This document shows positions 22,138 through 31,644 of a DNA stretch of 43,234 bases, in pieces. The translations under genes were made by a program, and so were the position numbers. The stretch is from Ichthyophonus hoferi (Eukaryota; Opisthokonta; Ichthyosporea; Ichthyophonida; Ichthyophonidae). The notes under the pieces were generated by a model that searched no databases, was not told the origin of the DNA, and was given only the letters and a program-made list of their open reading frames with translations. Within the stretch, counting starts at the first letter, position 1. Each line of letters starts with the position of its first letter. The stretch covers positions 81,362-124,595 of the forward strand of contig NAOQ01000160.1 of assembly GCA_002751075.1 (NCBI GenBank), in the 5' to 3' direction.

Positions 22138-23443
22138 GCTGTGAAATATCTATGAATAAGCCCTATACCTTTGAGTCATTTGGTGGGACATATGGACTCT
22201 ATGTATCGCAGGTATATAATATATGTATAGGTATATATAGTGTATATAGTGTATAATGTGTATAGTAGATAGTCTATAGTCTATAGTATGTCGTCGGGTA
22301 TGGTATATAGTGTATACCATATAGCGTATCTTATATGGTGTATAGTGTATGATATTTAGTATATACTAAATGGTGTATAGAATGTGGATGACGGGGAGAA
22401 GAGGAGATGGGGCACGAGCTGGGTTTGTTGAAAACATGACTTACAATTGTTATTAATATAGTGTGATATACTATTATATGTATATAACTATAATACATAT
22501 ACTATACACTATGTACTATATACTGTACACTATACATTCTATGCTATATACTATACCATATACATTGTACACACATACACTATACACTATCCAATGTATA
22601 CTATACATTTAGGCAGCTATTTTTAGCCATCTCGAAGCCACACCTACCCGGCTATTTATTGAGACCAATGGAGAGCGCTACATTCTCTGCACTCTCACAC
22701 CAGGGATTTGGTATGTATAAACTATATTTGATTATATTAAGTTGTGTTGTATTTTATTTTGTTATATTAGGTTATAGTATATTATGTTAATATTATGCTA
22801 TATTGTGTTATATTATATTATATTATATTATGTACATACTGTATATAACCATAGAGTAATACTTGAAGTTGGTGAAAATACTGAAAAATTATTTAAAAAA
22901 TATGATGTATGTAAGAGCACGTGTAATTCATTACATTTTTTTCTTATTTGTTTATTTGTATTAGAATATACCACAGATTTTTATTTATTTATTATCTGCT
23001 ATTAATGAAATATTAGAAATTATCTATCAAACCTACGTAGTAAAGATTCAGATTGAGATTAATTTATGTATACCATATTATACTAGGGATACAGTTTAAT
23101 CCTAATTCAGTCTCACCGCATCACATGTGTTTAGAATGGTTTAAATTAGACAGTGTGTGGTTGATACAGAGCTTCTAGTTTTGTTTACACAATAGCCCGC
23201 CACCTCACATGCGTCATTGTCAGGGTAACAGCTTAAAGTAAAGATATGGTATGCTATGCTTACCCTATATTTTTCCGTTTCAACAATCTGCATATCTCAT
23301 AACATAATGCAATCTTAATTATATATCTAATTAGTTAATTATTATTTGTACAGTGACCAATGTGTGGTTAAGGCTGATGTTCCTGGGGAAGCTGTTTTCT
23401 CTGTGATTGGCACAAGGTAAGATCAAGGTAATTAAATGATTAC

Positions 23444-23478
<35 letters not shown>

Positions 23479-24403
23479 TGATCACTATTTTTTTTTTTTT
23501 CGTTGTTGTTGCTCATTATTATTATTATTATTGTTATTATTTGCACTCTATTATACGCATAATCTATACTATAGCGATAGATTTACCCCTATAGTACTAT
23601 CTATCATGCTATCTATACCATACCATACCATATATAATCTATTAATGTCTACCTATCCCTATCCTTATATAGCACTATCCATCTCACTGGATTCGTTCAA
23701 CAAAATGAGGACGAGTCGGAAGAGGAAGATCCCTGGGGTAATATAAATGAATACCCAATCACTGATAGCGATAGTGACGCAAGCCTAGGAGATGACGATG
23801 AATCATTAGTGGATTCTGAGGTGACGTCAGAGAATGAGGAACTATTGGTTAAGGTAGGGTGATGGTCCGATTTTATTGAATGGTATAGTTTTATAATATA
23901 CTATATTAGATTGTACTGTATTATATTAAGGTGCGTTGTATTATATTGTATTCAAATGCTACATTGAACTGGATGGTATAAGTTTATAATATACTATAGT
24001 AGGCTGTATTGTATCATATTATATTTAAATGCTACATTGTTTTGGATAGTATAGTTTTATAATATACTATATTAAGTTGTATTGTATTATATTGTATTTA
24101 AATGCTATATTGGACTGGATGGTATAATTTTATAATATACTATAGTAGGTTGTATTATATTATATTATATTTAAATGCTTTATGGTATTGGATGGTATAA
24201 TTTTATAATATACTATATTTTATACTCTAATGATCTATATGCTGTATGTCTATTGTTTATGCTGATATCTACACAACTAGGATATTAAAATCTCCAAAAA
24301 CAAGAAGGCCACCAATAATGCCACCAATCTATGCACGGTATGCAACCGCACATTTATAACTGAGAGGGCACTGGAACAACATAACGAAATGAAACACCAA
24401 TAA
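22138..24403 (+). CDS. Nucleoplasmin-like (NPL) protein with acidic stretch and C-terminal C2H2 finger (HD2-like)
   Basis: Exons 22138-22211, 22613-22710, 23354-23416, 23673-23853 and 24281-24403, plus a first exon, perhaps 20297-20318; with it the protein has 186 residues. Exons 2-4 encode an NPL-type beta-barrel of about 95 residues: CEISMNKPYTF, GLYVSQAAIF, RLFIETNGERYILCTLTPG, a segment ending PGEAVFSVIG, then STIHLTGFVQ. Those blocks match the N-terminal NPL domain of fungal and insect nucleolar FKBPs and of plant HD2. Exon 5 continues into an acidic tract (NEDESEEEDP, DSDSDASLGDDDES). Exon 6 has a Lys-rich stretch, then a C2H2 finger (Cys164, Cys167, His180, His185; TERALEQH) very like the HD2 finger (SxxALxxH). 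There is no FKBP isomerase domain. Expected role: nuclear or nucleolar histone binding. Deacetylase activity is not established; the histidine in the plant IHVSQ motif is Tyr here. Confidence 0.8.
22990..23290 (-). repeat. Dispersed repeat family B, copy inside intron 3 of the NPL gene
   Basis: Inverted relative to copy 1: GATTCAGATTGAGATTAAT, then TTTGTTTACACAATA, GCCACCTCACATGCG, GTCAGGGTAACAGC and TACCCTATATTTTTCCGTT. The insertion fills most of the 643-base intron (22711-23353), leaving both splice sites intact. The similarity extends leftward to about 22960 when compared with the copy at 39440-39800. Confidence 0.75.
23430..23545. repeat. (ATT)n microsatellites with a T run, intron 4 of the NPL gene
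   Basis: Runs of ATT triplets surround a T stretch at about 23488-23500, within the intron between 23416 and 23673. Confidence 0.8.
23870..24225. repeat. ~73-base minisatellite in intron 5 of the NPL gene
   Basis: TTTATAATATACTATA recurs at 23889, 23983, 24056, 24128 and 24202. The last three intervals are 72-74 bases and the first is 94 owing to an extra insertion. Each unit also holds TTGTATTATATTGTATT and AAATGCTACATTG variants. Intron only. Confidence 0.85.
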
Positions 24404-24404
24404 A
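24399..24404 (+). promoter_or_regulatory. Poly(A) signal overlapping the NPL gene stop codon
   Basis: AATAAA at 24399-24404 overlaps the TAA stop (24401-24403). If used, the 3' untranslated region would be only about 20-40 bases. Chance occurrence is possible in AT-rich DNA, but the coding part ...CACCAATAA fixes most of it. Confidence 0.4.
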
Positions 24405-24420
24405 AATTTACTAGCTTAGT

Positions 24421-24440
24421 GTAAGCCAATGATGGCTTAC
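24421..24440 (+). promoter_or_regulatory. Short perfect hairpin just downstream of the NPL gene stop
   Basis: GTAAGCCA, a four-base loop ATGA, then TGGCTTAC form an 8-bp perfect stem 17 bases past the stop codon, followed by TTTTAT. It is unusually GC-containing for this region. It may be a 3'-end RNA structure; its function is unknown. Confidence 0.45.
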
Positions 24441-24466
24441 TTTTATAATGTAATATCATGATATAT

Positions 24467-24735
24467 TATTGTTGAAACGATAAAAATATAGGGTAAGCAT
24501 AATATATGATAGGCATATTATTCCTTCTCTTTATCTTAAGCTATTACCCCGCATGACGTATGTCTGGTGGCAGATTATAGTGTAAACAAAGCCAGAAGCC
24601 CCGTCTTAGCCACAGTGGTTAATTTATACTATTTTAAACATTTTTTTCGGTGAGACTGAATGTGGATCAAACTGTATGCTTGATATAATATGATATAGTG
24701 GAATTAATCTCAATCTGAATCATTACTACGTTCAG
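24467..24735 (+). repeat. Dispersed repeat family B, copy 2
   Basis: Begins TGTTGAAACGATAAAAATAT and carries the family blocks in the same order as copy 1, ending at ATCTCAATCTGAATCATTAC. The TGTTGAAACG start, also seen as CGTTTCAACA at the end of the inverted copy near 23276-23287, would fit an LTR-like terminus. Confidence 0.75.
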
Positions 24736-24888
24736 AGTATAGTTTAATAATTTAATATATCCATTTTATTGGTTCGTATATACTACAATCATTGTATTGT
24801 TATCTCCATATATCATATATCATTCTTAGAATAGGGCTGGAAGGATAATTCGGTTATTTTCACATAATTGTTTACAATTGTGAATTGT

Positions 24889-25150
24889 GACATAATTTAC
24901 TTAATTATCTGTTTCCAATGTTTCAAAATCTGACACAGACTGAGCCAATGTATAACTCAACTAATTAGATAAATCCATATACAACATTTATGAATAAAAA
25001 CGTATGCCCAAACCACTCTGGGCCCAGCTAAAAGACTTGATTAGAGTTGGTATTAGCTATTAGACGTCCAGTAGGGATCGCTAGTTACAACCTAGAGGTT
25101 TAACAATATGTAACTAATCTCACCACATACTAAAATAATTGATGTAGCAC
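24889..25150 (+). repeat. Dispersed repeat family A, copy 2
   Basis: Contains TTAATTATCTGTTTCCAAT, GACTGAGCCAATGT, CCACTCTGGGCCCAGC, AGACGTCCAGTAGGGATC and CACCACATACTA in family order. It follows family B copy 2 by about 150 bases. Confidence 0.8.
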
Positions 25151-26250
25151 TATATTATACTATTACATTATTAAGGTTGTAAAATATTTAACTAATCACA
25201 GCACATTCTAGAACAATCAATATGTGACAATATACCATAGTAGACTATACTATGCTATACTCCGCCATATCATACTATATACTATCCCATGCTGTATATA
25301 TTACGTAGTTAGATTTGATCGAATCATGCCATGGGATCTAGCATATAGTATCTGATTGGTACTCTGCCTTCATATCGCCATGTTAGGTTATTGTTGTATT
25401 ATCATATTAGAACTACATTGTATATCCTTAGTATTACCTTATTAAGGTGACACGTATTCCTGATATTTGTTTTTCAAAATTGTATTTTATATACTATAAA
25501 CTACTATAATACAAGGAGAAAAAAATATTGAAAATTGAAATACAAACACAAATACAAACAAAAATATAAAATTGAATATCATAAAGAAAAGAGCATTTTG
25601 TAGTACCTGGCGTAGAAAAAAAGGGTGTTTCACTTAGCTTTTTCATTGTGAAGGCATCCAATGAGAATAATCAATTAATATGTATTAAATTTTTAAATGA
25701 AAGTATGAGTTTTATCAATGATCGTACTAATATACTAATATAGGCTTTGTACTGTAGTGAATATCAACTTTGTAGTATATACTATTAAGGTTCCGGTTTC
25801 ATAATAATTTCACTGATTGATTTAACCCTTTAGACAAATAGAAACATTTAAAATAATACAATGGAGCGAAGGTGAGATATCATGTTATGGATGGTTATAG
25901 TATAATAAGGAAGAAAGAGATATAATATAATGTAATATAATATAATATAATATAATATAAAACAAATAATTAAAAAATATATAGAAAAGAAAAAGAAAAA
26001 GTATAATATAATATAATATAATATATAAAATAAAATATAATCTAATCTAAAATAATATAATAATATTACATATCCTCGCAAGTCTCTCTGGATTATAATG
26101 GATCCTTGTATCAACACGTGTTCAGCATAACTCACAACAATAAAGCATAACATTGGTAAATAGACATCGAATAGCTTGACAGATCTCTATCTACCAGTCC
26201 TAAAGCACATGGTACAACTTAATATGGTAATACAATTTATATCGTCCTAA
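25151..26250. other. Gene-free AT-rich stretch
   Basis: No gene is seen. It includes (TAATA)n-type runs at about 25918-26035 that give spurious Ile/Tyr-rich frames. No element is recognised elsewhere in it. Confidence 0.45.
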
Positions 26251-26253
26251 TGC

Positions 26254-26584
26254 GCGTTTGGTTTATTGTAAAATCTTTTAAGTAGCAAGTGTAGAATAAA
26301 GCTGCATAAATAAGAGTGGTGTTCAGGATAGTGAGCTGCACCAAAGAAGGCGATACTTATTCCTTCTGCATATTAATAAACTCTAGTCTTTGGTTAGAGG
26401 TAGGTTTAGGGGATGACATCACAAGTAGTAAGCACCACTTTCTTTGAAGCAGCTCACTGTCCCGAACATCACTCTTATATATGCAACTTGATTCTACGCT
26501 TGTTGCTTAAAAATAAATGGTATAATAATAAAAGGCGAAACCTAGCTGGCATTTATTATATTAGTTTTTAGCGTTTGGTTTATT
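26254..26584. repeat. 14-base direct repeats outside the fold-back element
   Basis: GCGTTTGGTTTATT occurs at 26254-26267 and again at 26571-26584, on either side of the fold-back element. They may be a long target-site duplication or an accidental pair; they do not abut the arms (8 and 58 bases away). Confidence 0.6.
26276..26512. mobile_element. Fold-back (MITE-like) element with ~76-base inverted termini
   Basis: The left arm 26276-26351 (TTTTAAGTAGCAAGTGTAGA ... ATAAGAGTGGTGTTCAGGAT) is the reverse complement, with a few mismatches, of the right arm 26437-26512 (TTTTAAGCAACAAGCGTAGA ... ATAAGAGTGATGTTCGGGAC when read on the minus strand). About 85 bases of loop separate them. There is no reading frame, so it would be a non-autonomous DNA transposon or fold-back element. 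Confidence 0.8.
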
Positions 26585-26589
26585 TCAGT

Positions 26590-27350
26590 TTTCTTGACTT
26601 TTTCAATTTATCTGAATTCTCGTCAATTTAACCAACAGAGTATATATACCAAAGTAGGAATTATATGAATCTCAGTATAACAGATATTAATTTTATTTCT
26701 AATAATAAATATATAAACAGTTTTTATATATGGTTCCCTATTAGGTAGTATATTTCAAATACGTTACTCCCAATGTTGTGTTTTGCAGTGTAAGTTTAAA
26801 ATAGTTTTGGACCTGTGGCACAGTTGTGGTTTAGGACATGCAATTGGTGAATAGTAGTACAGCCTACAATGTCCTATAGTCCACCTGAATCATAATAATT
26901 GTTTATTGTCATCTACCATACAGGATATACATAATTATGGAAATCACGCAATATTACCGCCACGTGTCTGCATTTTCGACCTAGATAACTTATTTTCCTA
27001 CCCATTTCTAGCAGAAAAAAGACACATGTAGATGTATTCTTACACACCAATATATATATATATATATTCTGTCAAACGAGAAGCACCTAGGAAATTAGAC
27101 AGAACCACACAGAAGCATGTGTGGATTGTTTAAAGGAGATGAAATGTAGATAGGCTAAATATTTTCACCTAATAAAGACAGACTATCTTAGCTAACTACA
27201 TACTTCACTATCATTCAATGTGGCTATGTCATTCCATGATTGCACTATATTGTAAGACGTATTATTGGATTATCGATTAGCCAATAATATGATACCATCA
27301 GTTTTTATGGATAGTTTTTAAAAAACCCTTTTTCATTAGCGACTGTAATA
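26590..27350. other. Gene-free stretch
   Basis: No gene or known element seen; a short (TA)n run lies at about 27051-27066. Confidence 0.4.
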
Positions 27351-27475
27351 GTTTACTTAATTTTCTGTTTCAAATGTGCTCCGAGAACCAGTCTGGGTCC
27401 TCCAACTTACATACTTTATTAAAGTTGGTATTAGTTAATAAACGTCCATTAGAGATCATTATTTACAACATATAT
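27351..27475 (+). repeat. Dispersed repeat family A, shortened copy 3
   Basis: Has the first block (TTACTTAATTTTCTGTTTCA) joined almost directly to the later blocks (GAACCAGTCTGGGTCC, AAGTTGGTATTAGTTAATA, AACGTCCATTAGAGATC). The middle of the family, including GACTGAGCCAATGT, is missing. Confidence 0.7.
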
Positions 27476-27639
27476 ATGATACACCTTATTTTAAATCTTT
27501 TCCAAGTAAACAATTGAGGTCGCCAGTTTGCCATGGAATATAACATGTAACCATTTACCATGTGATTATTATACAGTCAGCACATGGGGTGAGAACAAAT
27601 CATATGTGGCTCATAACAACGTGTTTCATTTTATTCATC

Positions 27640-27930
27640 GTAAGTCGTGCATTGGAAACAAACCTACCTTCTGCTGTATTAAATTCTATCTGGTTGTTAT
27701 CGTCCGGTAAGCTACAGCCTAAAGCTCTTGTTAGCTGCTGTTGTATCTCCATCTGTTGAGTAATGGATATTGAATGCTAGAATCCAAACAAACTGAGCAT
27801 TGACTGTTCGATTAAATTATCGAGTTTAACACCAAGCAATTGACCAATAGGAAACCTTGATATTTCACACAAAGAATCCCTACCCAACTTAACTAGGAAG
27901 CAACACCGTTCTTTCTAGTAATACCTGAAT
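27640..27930 (-). other. Unrecognised coding-like stretch
   Basis: The minus strand has amphipathic, balanced-composition coding-looking sequence here (for example EIQQQLTRALGCSLPDDNNQ), unlike chance frames of this region, and a GTAGGT near 27670. It is interrupted. I recognise no family. A decayed mobile-element protein is the likeliest source given the repeats around it. Confidence 0.25.
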
Positions 27931-28439
27931 GCAAGAGCAAGAAGCAAAGAATAATGAACTGTAAAACTGCAAGAAACGCGTTGTCTCTAGCATTGTGATG
28001 GTGTAAAGCATAGCCAACAAATATTTACATCCTTCCAGATTGGGGATTATATTAGTTTATGTAGCATAATAACATCTTTCGCGATGTCCCTATCCTTTTA
28101 AAGGATTTAAATATCTATGTATGTATATACATATACATTGTTCGGAATCCACAGTAAATACTACAAAATTACATAAGAATTTAATATTCACTGCGGCTCC
28201 ACAGACTTCTTTAAGGTAGAAAACGAACCATGCTACGAGCTGGCTAGCTCCTAATAAACTGAATTGAGATACTCCAGTACTTCGAAGAAAGCCCCGAGCC
28301 TATGAACAAGTCATTAGATCTATCACAGATTGCTTGAACATATTAATCTAAGAAATTGCGAATTAAACATAGATCGTAGATACTTTAGATCAAGTTTGAG
28401 CTAAAAATACTAAATTAGGCCTCACCGAGCTTCGTTTGT

Positions 28440-28620
28440 CACCTTTTTATGATAGACTGTCAGAAATAAGTGGAGACAGGCTCGGTTCCGATGACCAATA
28501 TTTATTTGACAGTAGAGGGAATACCAAATTAAGAGGTGGTACTTGAAATACGGGTCTAATAGGACATATTTTTATTATTAAACAAGTCAGTATAAGTTAG
28601 AAGGCAGAGTACATGGGCAA
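28440..28620 (+). repeat. Dispersed repeat family C, copy 2 (partial)
   Basis: Shares AATAAGTGGAGACAGG, GACCAATATTTATTTG, GGAATACCAAATTAAGAG and GGACATATTTTTATTATTAA with copy 1 in the same order. Confidence 0.65.
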
Positions 28621-28624
28621 TAGT

Positions 28625-29235
28625 AATAGTGAATGTAAGTAATATCAAATAATTATGTTACGTAAAGAAATATCCTAATTCCTTTTCTACCATAGGCCTG
28701 TAGAATGGAATTATTTAAACTAGTTGATATTGTCATAGGTTTCATTCGGTTAAACACGTGTGATATGCTTATGCATTTGTTTGTTTTCTACTATATTCCA
28801 TCCATTTCCACATGGCGTTACTCTAGCATCATGATAAGAATTAAGAATCTCCGGTTAATCACCAAATGTTCACAAACATCCACCAATCAAGTAGTAACTA
28901 ATCAACGATAAAGCACGAATATGTGAAAATGGCTAGACATAAGAAATAACAAAAACAATAATAGTTATAATCAGAAAAATAATAGCAATAATAACAAGTC
29001 AGAATAATTATACTAATAATGATAATAATAGGTTATAATATAATTATAATATTAACCATTAGTATTTGTTAGTCGATTGATCTAGGACAGAAATGTTTAT
29101 ATTAGGTCATTTCCTATTATATGATTGGAGTCTAGATAACTCCTTGCTTATGTACACTGCCTAAGACAAGTCCACCTTCTACCAATATCTCTACAGTCTT
29201 GCAGCAGCTAAGGCGGGAATTATAGTCCTTATTTG
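28625..29235. other. Gene-free AT-rich stretch
   Basis: Includes an A/T-only-like run of ATA/ATT repeats at 28940-29060. No gene, RNA or known element is seen. Confidence 0.4.
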
Positions 29236-29239
29236 TATT

Positions 29240-29560
29240 GGGAAAATTTAGAGTCTTGCCTACACATTTGGCAATCCCCTGTCAACAGATCCTTACTGGT
29301 TCACTTGAGAATCTCAAGGACGGGACCTCAACCAATAGCTGGCTGCCCAACTAACTGCGCTCTCCTATCTTATCAACATCACAGGTCTATTTATTAAATT
29401 CTGCTAATTTATTTCATAAAAAAATGGTTTATTATATTTTTACCTATTTGTACCCCGTGAATGCGAAGGAATACGTTTAAACATTCCTTAATTCGGTATT
29501 CCCTCGATTCTAAATAGATATGGGTTCACAGAGAACCATCTGGTTTCTAGCCACATGTAT
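29240..29560 (-). repeat. Dispersed repeat family C, copy 3 (inverted)
   Basis: The blocks AACTGCGCTCTCC, TTCTGCTAATTTATTTCATA, TTCCTTAATTCGGTATTCCC and GGGTTCACAGAGAACC match, inverted, the order in copy 1 and, directly, the copies at 42200-42560. Confidence 0.65.
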
Positions 29561-29751
29561 ATATTACCATATATAGATATATAACATATGCACTGCCATA
29601 AATTATGACAGCACGCGTTTACGTATGCATTGTCATTGCCATGTTTGGCAACAAATGACCTTTACTATAGTATTATTATTATTTATTATATTTATTTATT
29701 GGTTTATCTGTTAGTATATCCGTTATTACATTACTACCGGTATTTTTAAGA

Positions 29752-30018
29752 GATTAATTTATTTAATTATCTGTTTCTAATAATGCACCAAAACCTAACA
29801 CACTCAGACTGAGCCAATGTTCAACTTACGTACTTAGATAAATTCACACATCACGTTTATGAACAAATACGTATGCCCAGAACCAGTCTGAACCCAGCTT
29901 GTATATTTTGTGGGAGTTGGTATCAGCTAATAAACGTCCAGTAGGGATCGTTGATTACAACATAGAAGTTGTCAAATATTTAACTAATTTCACCACATAC
30001 TAGAACAATCGCTATGTG
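29752..30018 (+). repeat. Dispersed repeat family A, copy 4
   Basis: Best preserved with copy 2: TTAATTATCTGTTTCTAA, CAGACTGAGCCAATGTTC, CACGTTTATGAACAAATACG, GAACCAGTCTGAACCCAGC, AACGTCCAGTAGGGATCG and CACCACATACTAGAACAATC. Confidence 0.8.
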
Positions 30019-30019
30019 A

Positions 30020-31640
30020 CGGAAGGCATATTATTCTTTTGCGTATTTATAAATGAATATCTAACTAGAGTAAAGGGTCTATATAATATTTGACAACAAA
30101 AAACAAAATAACCGTGTATGCATATTGATGCTGATTGACCTACATGCACGTACATATAAAAATATAAACATATATACATTGAAAAACACTTCAATATAAT
30201 ATATTATCAAATACAATTGACATAGGAATATACAATATATATGATTTTTGTAATTAATGACCACGCATGTATATATGGTGCTATATATTGCAGTATACAC
30301 TATATAAAAAATATGAAAGATATGGAATATAACATAATAAAATACAAATTATTGAGTGTTATTTTTCACCTATCTTATATTATATATTACATATACACTA
30401 GCATATATATTATGTTATGGTATATACGCTATCTTATAGTAAATATATATTACAGTAATATAATATAATATAGTACAATCGGCGTATTCCTATTGGATCC
30501 TCCCATATGAGCACAGGTTCTAATGAAAAGACTAAGCAAAATCTCAATTTCTGAGCTTTCCAAGGGGGATAATTACCATTTAATAGTAAATAAAGGGATT
30601 AATATGTTATTTCATATGGCATTATATTGTATGATATATTATACTTCAGTGTATTATGTTATATTGCATTAGATTGCATTATACTAGTATATTACATTAT
30701 ATTGTATTGTATCAAAACTTAAATTGAGCCCAAACCCCACCCTAGAAAATGAATAATAGTGATTAAATAGAGTTTAAAATTACCTCTTTACTGGCTAATT
30801 AAAGGATAATGTATTTAACAAAATGTAACACCGCAATATGACTGATTAATCTGCGATTAATAGATTAACCACATATGGGACTTCAAAATTACTTTAATTT
30901 GTTTAATTCAAGATACTTACAGCCCTCCCCCTTATAAAAAACTAACGCGTATTACCTAATCGATTATATATTATATGTAATATATAGTATATAGTATATA
31001 GTATATAATATATAGTATATAGTATATAGTATATAGTATATACACTGCCTCTATTGATAGATATATTGTAATTTTTTTTTTGTTATAATATTAATATTCT
31101 CCGGTCGGCTTCGGTTGAGTGTTGTGAGTGTTGGCTGTTATAGGTATGTTTGTAATGTTTGTTTGTCTGTCTGTACTATAGTGTGTGGAACAATATGTAG
31201 ATAGTATCTGTGATCGTACGTATAATAGTATCTGGGATAGTATGTAGGGTAGTATTTATGTATATATATATATATATGCTTCTATATATGTTTTTGTGTG
31301 TATGTATATTTGTATGCATGTGTATATAGGTTTGTTTACAATGATTTATTCCATGATATATAGCCAGAATTTGGAAGAGGATTAACACTACGCTAAAAAA
31401 TATATCCTATGTACCCTATACATTTACATTTACATCATAGAGGGTATATATACTGTTGGTATAAGAGTTACATTACACATAATCCCCTATAGGTATAAAG
31501 GTATGTTTATATTTCGTTACTATTATTATTATTATTATTACTCTTTTATCATATTATTTTTCACAATTACTATATAATTAAATTATATTACCCAATAATT
31601 ATCGTTAATTAATCTTACGCACCTATCACAGCACATATTT
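30020..31640. other. Upstream flank of MED1, no gene seen
   Basis: AT-rich with TA-type runs, notably a TATAG-based tandem run at about 30965-31042, a (TA)n run at 31258-31277 and (ATT)n at 31520-31540. A CGGTCGGCTTCGGTTGAGTG patch near 31102 is the only GC-richer spot. The MED1 promoter should lie at the right end; no core element can be assigned. Confidence 0.35.
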
Positions 31641-31644
31641 AAGA

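Noticed and set aside
25848-26153. 101-codon Ile/Tyr/Phe-rich minus-strand frame
   Set aside because: It comes from TAATA-type tandem repeats and has no coding signature.
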